Shown in pieces: positions 42,397 to 54,725 of a stretch of DNA of 64,000 nucleotides. Position numbers and translations under genes: made by a program. Positions within the stretch are counted from its first letter, which is position 1. Each line of letters begins with the position of its first letter. Under the pieces are notes generated by a model. It did not search any database and was not told where the DNA came from. It saw only the letters and a list, made by a program, of their open reading frames with translations. This DNA comes from Acholoe squamosa (taxonomy: Eukaryota; Annelida; Polychaeta; Phyllodocida; Polynoidae): positions 65,895,247 to 65,959,246 of the forward strand of contig OX439049.1 of assembly GCA_949317995.1 (NCBI GenBank), read 5' to 3'.

Positions 42397-43131
42397 ATGT
42401 GGGAGAGGCCTCAGGCTTTGCCACACCAACCCAATCGGTGGGATCAAGCAGTTTTGTCCGAAGACTTGGAAAGCGAGCATGTACTCTCGTCCGATGAAAC
42501 ATTGGAAGAGGACGAGTTCGTCCTGAAAGGAGTAAAGTTGAATGAAGAAATTTATCCTCCTAGCTCTCGAGGTAGAGGCTTATTGTTTTTCAATACGCAG
42601 TCTCCCAAACGAAATGCGTTCTCAGCACCTATAGGTAGGACACGAGGGAGACCTAGAGGTGGCGCTAGAAGCCCTACACCAGGGGGCACTCTAGATAATA
42701 TAGGTGAGAGTCTCTTCAACCTGGGAGGTTTGAAGAAAACAGCTCCAATGCCTGCGAAACGATCCGTAGCCTTCGTGGACGAGGCCATTCAGGAGGCTGA
42801 AAAAGCTCAAAAAGACATTGCAAAATGGAATGCTTGTAGAGATGATATCAGTCAGAGATATGAAACGAAACAACAGGATCTGAATGCTACTACGCATCAG
42901 TTGAAGGCAGTGAAAAATGAGGTGCAAACCAATCAATTGAAACTTGGCGAGACCTTTGATCAATTTCAAACGATTAATAGTAATCTGAACCAATTGATAC
43001 AGGCTCGAGACCGTCAAGTTGAGGAGAATGAGGAGGTCCGTCGAGGTATAATGCGCGAAAATAAAGACCTCGAACAACAGAAAGCAGATTCTGTAAGGTA
43101 CCAAATGTTGTGGATCAATATCAACCCATAA
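42397..43131 (+). pseudogene. Gag N-terminal coiled-coil region, element 2
   Basis: 244 codons with an acidic start, a basic Arg/Gly patch (IGRTRGRPRGGARSP) and a long coiled coil from about residue 125 (EAIQEAEKAQKDIAKWN ... QARDRQVEENEEVRRG). Element 3 has the same layout at 58517-60184. The open frame ends in the coiled coil, and coding resumes at 43415 in another frame. Confidence 0.6.
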
Positions 43132-43414
43132 GACAGGATAGTTCAGATGATGACCTTTGGATACCCACCAGTACACCTGCTCCATCTTGAACTAAGTCGA
43201 TATTGAAGCCCTCTAGCTCGACCCAAGCTGGAGCTATGGGGGGAATGTAAACTCAAAAGCGAGTAGTTCTCACAAGGCACCAGCACCTGTAAGAACACCG
43301 AGCACCATTACGAGTGGTACTTCTCAAAGTACACAGGCCCAATCGAGTGTTGCAGGTATTAGCCTAGGTAATAATCAAGCTCCAACAAGCTCAGGACAGA
43401 CCTCGACACAGTCA

Positions 43415-44612
43415 ATGACCCAACCGGTAGCAAACCCCTCAACTGTCCAATATTCAAATAGAACAGTTAGTGGAGCTCGTTACTCAACGAGACCAAGTAC
43501 AACCACGTCGGTTCGAAGGTCTAGTTTGAGTCCCAGAGTGAGCGATCTATACAACACTAACCCAGCAATAGCTGGCTTAGGATTGGATACAATCTCTGGA
43601 TGGTCTGACGGGTTTGATGTTGTCGAGAGAAGTGTAAAACTTGCTCGTTCCATCAAAAAGTCGACTAATGCGGCTCGAAGAGTTGCTTCACAGCCAAAAC
43701 CATACAAGGGTGACATACCTTGGCTGGAATGGTTAGTGGGTTTCATGGATGACATGAAAATCAGAGGTTGGAGTGATGAAGCTCTTCCTCAACTCTGTAA
43801 ATGTCTTTGAGAGGGAATAGGAAAATTAGCTCTCGATAAATGGACTGAAGAATGCCCTAGTGGATCTTTCTTACAGTTAATAGAGTGCGCCAGCTATGTT
43901 TTTGGTACAGTGGGACGTACGGACCCACGAGTCGAATTTAGAAAACGTACTCAAAAGCCAGGAGAGTCTCCCAAGATATATGGATTGGCTCTACAAAGCC
44001 TATTGAGGAAGGTCCATCCTCAAATGCCAATGGGTGAGGAATTCTTTGTGGAGGAATTGTTTGTACAATTTGCTTTAAGACTAAAGGATCCGTCAGTACA
44101 GCAGGTGGTATATGACAGCTGGAAGAATGATAGTTCTTTGAAGGACCTCTTCGAAGCCATAGATAACCACAATAAAAAGAAAACCTTGATGGCAGGGAAG
44201 GTGCCGCAAGCTAGAGCCATCCCAATGTTTGTCCCGGAATATTTCAAGGAAGAAAATCCAGTGGATAAAGAGGTCTACTATACTGAAGATTCTGATATGA
44301 ATGTCAGTGCAGCTCGTTTCCAGTCGAGGGGATACCAAAACTGGCGGCGTAATAATGATAAACCGGCCCAGAAAGCCCCTGTTGAGGGAAAGAAGTCTGA
44401 AGAACCTCTTAATCTGGAGCCCGATAGTGGTATGGTTGAAAGGCTAGTAAAAGAGATTACTGAATCTCTAGCTAAGAAATGAAATGAACATACTAGAAAT
44501 AGACCAAAGGTTGACAAGAGTAGCAAAACTTGTTACAGATGTCAAAAAAAGGGACATTTTGCAATGGAATGCCTGGCTGAGAAACCTGTATTACTAAGTA
44601 AACAGGAAAACT
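43415..44612 (+). pseudogene. gag: Gag capsid and zinc knuckle, element 2
   Basis: One frame interrupted by TGA at 43808-43810 and TGA at 44480-44482. The capsid part (WSDGFDVVERSVK, PWLEWLVGFMDD, FRKRTQKPGESPKIYGLALQSLLRK) is clearly homologous to element 3. A CCHC knuckle CYRCQKKGHFAMEC is at 44531-44572. The frame ends at 44612/44613 in ggaaaactaaaggggg, where pol begins in the -1 frame. Confidence 0.8.
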
Positions 44613-45240
44613 AAAGGGGGTTGCTTCCAAAGGCGACCAAGTGGCCCCAGAAGTGGAACTTCGCCATACAAGTGATGCGGTGAATCAAGAAGGGTCTAAA
44701 GTGGTAGAGATGGCTAGTGCTGTAATAGGTGGACAGGAACAACCCACTGAACAAGAGACTAGCACCCTCGAGAATGAAAAATTGTTGACTATAGATGATA
44801 GTCAATTCGAAAGCTCCAGTGTAGAGGGAGTCAAGCTTAAGGAAGTCTTGAGAGCTGTGGGTGCTCAACTCTCCCCAGTCATCCATGTTTCGAATACCTA
44901 AAGAAACAAGGATTGGACCTCGGTATCACTAAAGATTTTAAATGGTTCGCAGTAGATCCTTCTCCGTTAGGAGGAAGATGGTACTTGGCTGTACTTGGCT
45001 GTATCTGTGCTAGGACGCATTGCTGAGGTTTTAGTTGATACGGGAGCTAGTCACTCCTTCATCAGCTCTAGACTTTACAATGCATTGCCCGGTAAGACTG
45101 AAAACTTCTCTTCGAAGGTCCAGGCTTGCTCGGCCGACGGTACTCAGATGCAAATGTATGGATGAACTTTTGTTCCATTAGATGTAGGTAAAAAGGAATT
45201 TATTTTCTCCCCTACAATTGCGGATATATATAGCTGATGA
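44613..45240 (+). pseudogene. Pol protease region, element 2
   Basis: The -1 frame opens with a polar linker to 44901, then, in other frames, retropepsin with LVDTGASHSFISSRLY (near 45030) and a stop at ~45166. Frameshifts separate the linker and protease. Confidence 0.65.
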
Positions 45241-47330
45241 CAGGATAATAGGCTTGGATTTTGCCTCCCTTTATGATGCTATTCTTAACCCCAGTACTGG
45301 TGTTCTAATGATAGGTCAACCTTACAGGGTTAAAGTGCAATGTGTATTACGACATCTCCTCGATAGCAACAGTGGCACAAATGGTAAAAATTCCTGCAGG
45401 AACTTCGTGTGATGTACTCGTGAGGAGTAATCCGAAATTAAGTGGTATCGAGTCCGTAGTTGAGCCAGATACAGAGTATCTTGCGAGTATAGGTTTACTT
45501 TCTGTCGACGCCTTGGTTTCAAATGGATCATGGACGGTCATGCCTATTTTGAATCCAGGAACGGAAGTTAAGTATTTACCAAAGAATCGAGAGATAGCCA
45601 CTATAACAGCTGCAGAAGCAACTGTAAGTGTTATAGACTTGACTATAGACGAAGTAAGCATATTACCAGAAGCTCTCGAGAGATTAGTTGAATCCTCCAA
45701 GTGTTGTTGAGAGGAACAGACTGATGAAATATGGTTGCTACGTCGAAAGTATAGCAAAGCTTTTAAATCGGCAGGTGAACCCTTAGGCCGTATTGAAAAA
45801 GTCTTGCATCGAATTGAAATGGGAGATGCCTCACCTTTTAAAGTGCCTTATAGGAGATTGCCACTATCAAGGAAGAAATTGGTGGAGGAGCATATTGGAG
45901 GAGTTTATGTTAAATGATGGTGTAATCATTCCAAGTACTAGTCAATGGTCTAGTCCTGTACAAATGGTTACAAAGAAGGATGGTACTATGAGATTCTGTG
46001 TCGATTACAGAAAATTCAATGGTATCACGGAAAAGAATGCTTATCCCCTACCTCGAATGGATGAAACCTTGGATTACTTAGGTGGAAATGAATGGTTCTG
46101 TAATCTCGACTTGGATTCAGGCTATTGGCAGATTGCTATGAGAGAGGAGGATAAAGAAAAAACTGCGTTCACTAGTCATGTGGGGCTGTACCAATTCTAA
46201 TTAATGCCTTTCGGATTATGCAATGCACCGGCAACTTTTGAGGCCATGATGGAGTCAGTCCTGAGTGATCTCTTGTGGAAAAGCTGCTTGGTATACCTTG
46301 ACGATGTGATAGTATTTGGTAAGACATTTGAAGAATGCTCTACCAACCTTGAATTGGTTTTAGAACGAATCCAACGCAATGGATTAAAACTAAAACCGAA
46401 AAAGTGTATATTATTTCAGAAATCAATGGTTTATTTAGGAGGAATAATAAGTACCGATGGTATTAAAGCAGATCCTGATAAGCTGAAGGCAGTTTCTGAT
46501 TGGGAAAGACCAAAAGGCCCGAAAGATGTACGCTCGTTCTTGGGATTCTGTTCCTATTATAGAGACTTTATCCCAGGCTTTTCGAGAATAGCGTATCCTT
46601 TACAGACAATCGCACATTGGACCCGAATAGGGCTTGTGATCCATTCCCTTGGAATAATGATCATGACATAGTTTTCGAGGAACTGAAACGATTATTTAAG
46701 GAAACACAAGTGCTGAAGTATCCAAATGAAACGGGTCATTTCATTTTGGATACAGACGCAAGTAATCAATCTATTGGAGCAGCATTGTCTCAAATGCAAG
46801 ATGGTGTCGAAGTTCCAATAGCTTTTGCGTGTAATAGCCTTAATAAGGCTCAAAGGAATTACTGTACCACTAAATGAGAGTTGTTGGCTGTAGTGGTTTA
46901 CATGAAGAAGTTTAAACACTTCCTCTATGGAGGGGATCACTCATCCTTGAAATGGTTGCTTAATTTCAAGGAAGCAGAAGGAGTGATTGGAAGATGGCTA
47001 GCACATCTAAGTGAATTTGGGCTGGAAAACAGTCATATCCAGCATAGGCCAGGCAATCAACATATAAATACTGATAGTTTGAGCAGAAAACCTATTTGAA
47101 AGTGTGGCAGGCTCGAATGTAGCGACTGTGGTGCTCACGAGGCTGTTATCGCCAGCGTGGGACCCCCTGTAGATCCTGTATTGATACAGAACCTTCTACA
47201 CTGGACTCCTGAATCGATATTGTTTAGGGATGCAGACCCAACTCTAGCCTGCCTAAAAGAATTGGTTGGAAAAGGTAAATGTCCCACGAGACCGGAGATC
47301 TAATTGGAAAACAGAGAACTTAGGCTATTC
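45241..47330 (+). pseudogene. pol: Reverse transcriptase and RNase H, element 2
   Basis: After a spacer with a conserved VEPD and PILNPG region, RT motifs appear: GRIEKVLHRIEMGDASPFK, TKKDGTMRFCVDYRKFN, NLDLDSGYWQI, MPFGLCNAPATF and LVYLDDVIVF (near 46300). RNase H follows with FILDTDASNQSIGAALSQ, then a SSLKWLLNF stretch and HRPGNQHINTDSLSR. Breaks include frame changes near 45910, a TAA at 46198-46200 inside the conserved MPFG region, frame changes near 46640 and a TGA at 46875-46877. Coding similarity ends at ~47330 at a nested insertion. Confidence 0.85.
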
Positions 47331-47332
47331 CT

Positions 47333-49315
47333 CTTGGGCTATGGCAGGCGGAGGGTAAGCGGGATGGTTGTCTTCTAAATTTGCGGGGGTTGTTGTTGTT
47401 TTCTTTCAGGATATCTGGGGGAGGAGACTGGAGGTGGCGGTGGCTTAATATTTTGAATGGGGATTCTGAAATATAGTGCACCCTTAAAATGGGGTGAACC
47501 TTTAGAATGGGGTTTAGCTAGCTTTTAAATGGGGATAGCTACGATGCAATGATCGAACTCGGATTTCCACCAGTTATGTTTTCACCTCACTCCAATCTCC
47601 ACTCGCAGTTTATATTTCTCCACCAATCCATCTCCACTTGCGATGTTATTATATTCTTGGGGAATGATCTCGTGCTAGCATCAAAGGGTAGAGCTTTGTG
47701 TTTAAATTCCCTAGCCCATGTGGAAAGAAAACACAATTGGGTACTTCATCTCCAAGGGTTTTTATTGAATCGAAATAGGTGTGCCAATCCAAGGTCAAAT
47801 ACAATTCAGACTCCAACGACTCGATTTTACATTTCAATTTAGAAGTCCTAAACATACGCCTTTAAAACAGGAAGGGTTTCAATGAATTAAATCCAATCAA
47901 TGTCAAACTCCAACTCCGCGATGTCAATATCTATGAACATCAGATAATAATTGCACCACATTTCATAAATGGCCTCATACACCCAATCCTGGGCGGAAAC
48001 AATTTCCATTGTGGGTACAGATGCGTGCAGGCACACAATTACAAACCTTTACAAATTTCAATCTTCATGTCCAAGTCCAAAGGTGAGGTTATTTTCCAAA
48101 CACAAATTCAATAATAATTCACAATGCCTAAACGTCCTTATAAATATCAATCTCCGTATGACATAACAAATGACATGAACTTTTGAATTCCATCATGGCA
48201 TAACTCCAGGTTAAATCAATAATCACAAATGAATATCACAATCACAAACTGTTGATGCCTTAGAACTCCATTATGGCATAACTTCAAATTAAATCAATAA
48301 CCCCCATGGTGAGATGTTTCAAGTGAGCATTGAGAATACAACAATGTGTAGTGAGACCAAATGAAAGCTAAACAAATCTAAGTCCTGCAGATGTGTGGTT
48401 CCTCTATGTATGTAACAAGCAGATCCCTTAGTTGGTGTGTTTAGATCTCCAATTGAATAAAGTCAAGACCCTATTAAATGAAGCCAAGACTCAATTGGAT
48501 ACAGGTATAATCCTCAATTGAATAAAGTTGTGAACCCAATTGAATGAAGTTTTGATCCCAGTTGAATGAAATTGTTGAAGACCCAGTCGAAAGAAGTTGT
48601 AGACCCAGAGAGCACTCCAAAGCAGTGACCAAAGCTCAAGTAAATACTTTTCAGAATTTCAATTGATTCCTACTTGTGGACTGCCAAATATAAATTTCTT
48701 CCCCTATGATTCCAGGACAGACCGTGAATCCCTTCCTTTGGTACACAGTCTGCACCCCACCTCTGCAGTTCCAGCCTTATATACTCCCAGACTACCGGTG
48801 GTTTTGGTCTTTTGCCATCCGACACCCTTTGGACTTTGTATACCCTCAGACTGCCGGTGGTTCTGATCTTTTGCCATCCGACACCCTTTGGACCTTGGTC
48901 TGGTAGTGCTCTAACAGATCACCCATAGAGGACACACACATCCACCCATAAGGACATCACCTCTACTGCTGCCACCAGGAGCCCCAGGAACTACTTGGCT
49001 CTAGTCCAAAACAATGACTCAGCCTTCACAGCCACCTCCAGTATCCTATAGGGCTATAACACACCGCGCCCACTCTAGACTTCAAGTGACTGAGGACTTA
49101 TAGTAACATTCTTTGCCTGTTCCCGGTGACATATCGCATTCAAAAGTTTCCTGCCTTTAGATTAGGCTTTATAATAACCATTCATATATGCTACAGGGAT
49201 ATATCTAGTGTGAAGGAACCCTGCGTCTTTATATTATTTCCAGAATTACTGTTGTAACTCCCCAAACAATAGCGATCGACTTGTCGCTCTTCTCAATTCC
49301 CTATAACTCACTCTC
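47333..49315. mobile_element. Nested ~2-kb insertion within integrase of element 2
   Basis: Comparing with element 3, coding sequence stops inside an ENREL-type motif at ~47330 and resumes with QWSELFIRNDLL at ~49318. The intervening DNA has no protein-like ORF. It contains AATTGAAT-rich tandem stretches (48450-48600) and a duplicated ~75-bp segment (48790-48900) around 'ttttgccatccgacaccctt'. The ends suggest a CTCT duplication, but I cannot fix the boundaries or class. Confidence 0.55.
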
Positions 49316-49317
49316 AC

Positions 49318-50482
49318 AATGGTCCGAATTGTTCATTCGGAATGATTTATTGTGTAGATGGAAAATTAGACCAGAAAGGCGAAGGATACTGCAAATAGTA
49401 ATGCCTTCTGCAATGAGACGGGATGTTATGTTCTTTTGTCATGGACATTCAACCAGTGGTCATTTCGGTAAGAAACGTTCACTCGAGTGTCTCGCGTGGA
49501 GATACTACTGGCCTGGAATGTCTAAGGATCTCGAAAGATAGATTAAGACATGCCCACAGTGTTGTATGAGCAAACCAGGTATGGGAAAAGGTAAAAGTCC
49601 TCTGCAACAAGAATTGTTTGGTGTAAGATTTGCACGAATTGCTCTCTATATCATTACTGGTTTTAACACAACCATAAATGATAACACATGCATGATAGTA
49701 GTGTCGGATTATTACACAAAGTACACAAAAGTGTTCCCCCTACCGAATCACCAGGCCAAGACATGTGCAATAACACTGGTTAAGGGCTGGATACTTCAAT
49801 TCGGGGCACCTTTTATGTTACACTCGGACCAGGGAAGGGAATTTGAGTCTTCCATCTGGTCAGAAATGTATCATTACCTCGCCATATGTAAAACAAGGAC
49901 CAATCCATACAGGCCACAAAGTGATGGCATGGTGGAAAGGTTCAATAGGACTTTGATCCAGTGCTTGAAACCATTGGTCAATACACATATGGACGATTGG
50001 GATGATCAATGTGAATTTGTTGTGCATGCGTACAACAATACAGTACATGCTTCGACTAATTGCAGAAAATAGGTTATGATACAGGTTTGAAGCCTCGTCA
50101 CTTCAAACTTGGGGATAAAGTGGTTCGATTTCATGAACCACTAGCCAATATCAAACTAGCCTATAACTGGGATGGCCCATATACGGTCTGTGAGATAGCT
50201 AGTGAGTCAACAGTCTTTATACAAACCTCGTATGGGAGGCAGTATAAATCGAATGTGGAAGTAGAAGAAGTAGAGGAGGCAGTACAGATTACCCTGGCAG
50301 GTGCAAAGAGAGGTCCAGGAAGACCTAGAAAGCAAACGACAGGGGGAACCCCGAAACCTAAACAATCCCAACCTAAAGGTAAAAAGAAAAAATCTCGGTG
50401 GGTGAAGGTAAACGGAAGAGGAAAATGGCTCCTTAGACTAAGCAGGCAATGGAAAAGGCTCCTCCCGCTACCAGGTCTATAA
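49318..50482 (+). pseudogene. Integrase and basic C-terminal tail, element 2
   Basis: Zinc-binding region (CHGHSTSGHFG ... CPQCC), core with SDQGREFES and MVERFNRTL, then a frame change near 50072 and a GPY/F-type tail (YNWDGPYTVCEI) followed by AT-hook AKRGPGRPRK and a Lys-rich end. The first catalytic Asp appears replaced (ALYIITGF where a D is expected before the I-T-G). A stop is present at 49539-49541. Confidence 0.8.
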
Positions 50483-51136
50483 AAACTCCTCCTGAGGGGG
50501 TGAGACGCAGCCCTAGAATTATGGCTAGGGATGCAGTGACCTAACTCGAAAAGCACAACGAGTGTAATGTCCTGTCTGTCATTGTTTATTTTTTTGTATT
50601 AAAGAAAAACGTAACCCTAACGCAATGGCTGGAATGCTGACCTTTTTGACGATCTCGTGGGTGGAGGATTAGAATCCGGCAGAATAGCTATAAGGCATTC
50701 TGTATTGTTATAATTCCTCCATGAGCTCCTAATGAATTGAAAGGACATCGACATGGAAGACTGAAGCGACCGGTTAACTTGCGGAACAACTCATAACCCC
50801 AAAAGGGAATGGCAGGAAAGTACCGTTGAAAAATGGGACAAGTGACCTCATTATCAAAACGGGTTCAAGACGTAAGGTTAGAGGGATGCGCATGATTGAG
50901 CATGCGCATTGTTTTAAAAGATATCAGGAGACGTTGTGGATCCCGCCACTTTGCGACTTGGCTTGGTGCTAACCAGACGTGTTGCTGGGGTGCGCATTGT
51001 TTTTTAGTGGTTTTTCTGTTTTAGGTCAGCGTCTCTCGAAAGAAAAGATTAATTAATGTTAAACCCTTGTGTACCCCCATATACACAAGGTGTGTTGGTT
51101 GGCTCTCGAGTCAACCACACTATCCTAACGGGACTA
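50483..51136. other. Spacer between pol and the 3' gene, element 2
   Basis: No coding sequence recognised. It contains a short palindrome-like 'gcgcatgattgagcatgcgc' near 50888, and the region is GC-richer than flanks. A promoter for the 3' gene is possible. Confidence 0.35.
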
Positions 51137-52696
51137 TGACCGAGCGGGAGGTCCAACTGACTCTCTCAAGCGGCGGGGGGGGGGTAGTACCCCCTCCCAT
51201 AGCGGGCTTGAAGGAGCAGAGAGTGAAGCTGATGTGTCGCCTGCTAGTTCAGGTAACACAGTCTCACCTGTGCGTCAAGAGGAAGACGATCTCTTGGGGG
51301 TAGGAACTCTGAGTCTTTATGATGCTCAGAATGAACCCTTGATCAATGTCGAGAACGACTCTGACAAGGAGTCGAGTCATTCGGCCAATCCTACATCGAG
51401 ACTCCGGAGTCCCGAGGTGGGGTTTTCAAGCGCCCTAGTATTATAACTAGGTTGACAAAAGTCAAAGCAGCTGACCAATCAGCTTCTTCAAGCGTTGAGA
51501 CTACGGAAGCGGCCCCGTTGAATGTTTGCAAAAGCTTCAACCCGGACGATGAAATGGATACAGAATTGCGTAATACCATTCTGAATAGACCAACTCCTCA
51601 AGAGTTTGACAATTGCGAAAGACCCATTTATGAGACATCTCTACGAGGTGCACTATCATCACCATGGGTTGTATGAATGTGTCCCGGATGAGAGGTTTCA
51701 ACAAAGTGCCAAGTGTCCCAACGACGCCTGTCACGGGAATAGGTTCGAGGATGCTATTTGAGGTGTGAAAAAGATCCACAGTGTTCTGATGGCCAGATTC
51801 ACCACCAAAGATGCTATAGTAGCAGAGGAGGGTTCCGAGACTGATGTCCTGATACTAAAGGAATCTGTTGGCGGGTACGTCAATGGTAAATTAAGAGCTC
51901 GATATGTGGTTTCCTATGTGACAGACCGACTGCACTTGCAGAAAGCCTATTACGAGGAAATGAAAGAGTGGGATAAGGCTGCCCATCCCTCGAAGAGGAA
52001 GGCAGACAAAAAGAATGCCTATGGCATTTTGAAGAAAAGGTCTCGGATTGACAAAGTAGGACCCGTGTACATACAGGGTCGTACAACAGTCCTCCAGAAA
52101 GTTGAACCAAAGGCAAATCCAGTGACTTTTGATTCCAAGAAAACTGATTGGAATCAAAGCCCCAGCTGGAAAGTACATGTCGGGAGCCTGTCGTCTTCTT
52201 CGGCGGAACACTTCCCGACATTACCACCTAGCGGCCCTGAAAGCCAAACAATGCTTTCCGGGAAGAGTAAGAAACCTCTTACAAAGGCTTCAACCTCCCT
52301 CCAGGAGCAAAGGTTGTAGAGCTACCCCCAGTGAAGTATTTTAATCCTGACAACCTTGACAGTTTCGGAATACAGGATAGGCTAGTTAAGAACTGGCAAG
52401 AGAAATTCTCGAAGGATCTTGAAATCTTCGGGGATACAGTAGTCCAGAATACTCTAGCTTGTGTTGGTAATATCCATGATTGTCTTCGCGACAAAGTCGA
52501 ACAGGCTGATAAACGCGAAAAAGAGGCCCGGAAGAAGGAAGGGTACTGGGAGGTTAGAGTTGCAAAAGAAAGATCCATCTCGGACCAACTTAGGTTTAAG
52601 TTCGAGATGTGCTTCAAAGGGCACACTTTTGACGAGTGGAATGGCCAGCCTTCTCAGTTACGAGAATGGTTGAAAGATTTAGAGGATTCTGATTGA
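51137..52696 (+). pseudogene. Extra gene downstream of pol, element 2 (unknown function)
   Basis: Coding-like sequence across several frames: an ATG at 51137 (actATGACC), acidic/Ser-rich segments (VENDSDKESSHSAN), a Cys/His region near 51640-51750 (Y-H-H-H ... YECVPD ... CPNDACHG, in a frame between stops), a basic segment (KAAHPSKRKADKKNAYG), a Ser-rich segment, and a C-terminal helical domain at 52331-52696 (WQEKFSKDLEIFG, DKVEQADKREKEARKKE). No signal peptide or membrane helix is seen, so it is not an envelope gene. At least four frame changes. I recognise no family; a DNA- or RNA-binding accessory protein is only a guess. Confidence 0.5.
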
Positions 52697-53662
52697 ATTT
52701 TTTTATTTTTTTCGAGAATCAAATCGAGGATGATTGTTATGTTTTATCACATATCAAATCCACCAAAGCTCTATCGAAGCGTTCTATATATAATACACGC
52801 TAATTAGAATTACTGGATACGAACCTCTACCTCGAGGGCTACCTGAACCTGAGCCGTCGAGATGATTATATGGATTGTGCCGACAAACCATTACGGGACT
52901 GATGTCATCCGAATACTTCTATAAACCTTACAAATCTGGACTTACCATATTGATATACATTGGACTTACTTGATAGTTTGTTTCGACGAACTTACCTATG
53001 TGTTCATCGCGAGGAGGACTTAATCTTCTGGCTCGTTGCACCATCATCCAGGAGTATGAACCCTTCTATTGGATAATATATACTTACGTCTTATAAAGGC
53101 GATTTGTTAATGTGTTATGTGATTCTCACGTTTCAAACGAGATCACTTATATACAACCTGGTGCGTGGATATAAGTTGTGGACTGTGTATATTTTGTTAC
53201 TTCGAAGCTGAGCTTCGATATATTTAATACTCAGGAGACCCATTTGGAACCTCTTCAGTGTCAACCCTGGAGGTAGGATATGGACTACCTAGATCTTTCT
53301 GACAGAGGCTGAATGAAGTAGGTCTCTCGAGGTTAGGCAGGTTGGACTCTGTGTTATAACTATGTTGTTATTAAGTTTAACCATACCAATATGTACCATA
53401 TTCATGTTGAACCTTGTATTTCACTGTCTATTAGTGGCATGGGAATGTTATGACGAATCTCATAATATTTTTAATCGAGGTTACATGATCTGTGTATGAG
53501 TTCTTTTTAGAACTAATATGTTGGATTTCTTAGGAGTAATCACAATGAGTGTGTGTATGTAATAGTAATATCTCGTTATTGTCTCGATTCCCTAGGTGAA
53601 TTGTATAGATAAACTATGGTAAAATCATTACTGTATCTATCACCATTTTTCCCCTAGTGTTA
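52697..53662. other. 3' untranslated region of element 2
   Basis: AT-rich, no protein-like ORF; ends in a purine tract. Confidence 0.5.
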
Positions 53663-53677
53663 TCTGGAGGGGGGTAG
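53663..53677 (+). other. Polypurine tract, element 2
   Basis: CTGGAGGGGGGTAG directly before the 3' LTR. Confidence 0.75.
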
Positions 53678-54154
53678 TGTAGGGAATTGTATTTGCTATG
53701 CATCAAGGCCTGAATGTATTCGAGACTATTACTATGTACCGTATCATAGTATACAGTGCCGGTCTTCTAGGTTACTCGTAAAAGGGCACCACAGGTGGTC
53801 TCGGGTGGTGTGACGTGGGAGGCGGACCAGAGGGCGCTCAGTGCGGAACTAATGGACCATGACGAGAGGTATATATTCCGCCGTCCTCCTACGATTGGGG
53901 GACTCGCAGAGCTACGGGGCTGGTAGATTGATCTTGTCTCTAGAACGGCCTAACGAATGTTATAATGAGAGCTTTACCTCCTTCGGGGTATAGACTATAG
54001 GCATATGAAAGGTTGAACCGTGTTCGCAGTCTTCCTGCAACAAGTACTGTAATAAAGTGATTCTGAAACCTACTCGAACCTACTAGTTATTGCTTCGATA
54101 ATATAGTTATCTCATCTCGATATTAAGGTATATCTCGAAATAGCAATACCTACA
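53678..54154 (+). repeat. 3' LTR of element 2
   Basis: 477 bp, diverged from the 5' LTR, including replacement of one ~30-bp tract near 53745-53765. Followed by CATG. Confidence 0.9.
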
Positions 54155-54158
54155 CATG

Positions 54159-54725
54159 TACGTACATAGAGCATAGCACATATAGTTTAACATGGAGGTG
54201 GATGGGCCATGTCCCCCCCCCCCCTTACTGCCCATTATCCACAGCCTGTAAGACTGAAAGTGGCATGGCGCTCTCGTGCATCATGCACATTGGTTGTCAT
54301 GATTGCAGATGCATGACAGTAGCACTGCATCATGCCCAATAACTGTATACAGTGCCGGTCTTATTGGCTAAAAACACCAGCACTACATCGGAAAGTTAGA
54401 GCCATGTGTCATCATGACCCTGACTGTGTTATATAAGGATGCAACAAACTGACGTTCTTGGAGAGGACATCCCGAACTTGGCTCTAACTCAGATACAATC
54501 AGAGAAGCCATGGACGAGTAGACGTGCACCCACAGCGAGGGGGACGTTATATTCGACAATACAGAAAGTAAATCAATGTGGATAAAAGTAATGAAACTAC
54601 ACAAACAGACATAAGTGACTGGAGATTAACCAAGGATACATAAATTTGGTACCATAGCATGTCACAAGATTCTGAACGCCAAACAAGATCCTAAAGGAAG
54701 AGAATGCAATGAAGACAAATCCAAG
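54159..54725. other. Non-coding stretch before the NADAR gene
   Basis: Poly-C tract at 54213-54225; otherwise unremarkable. Could be the 5' untranslated region of the following element. Confidence 0.4.

Larger units (their letters stand above)
41834..54154 (+). mobile_element. Old Ty3/gypsy LTR retrotransposon (element 2)
   Basis: 12.3 kb between a 475-bp 5' LTR and a 477-bp 3' LTR (TGTAGGG...CCTACA), flanked by a CATG target duplication (41830-41833 and 54155-54158). LTRs differ by many substitutions and several indels. gag and pol are related to element 3 but broken by stops and shifts. A ~2-kb foreign segment interrupts integrase, and ~3 kb after pol carry an additional decayed gene. Confidence 0.9.

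Noticed and set aside
42691..43185. 164-codon minus-strand ORF in element 2 gag
   Set aside because: Antisense shadow of the coiled-coil coding region.
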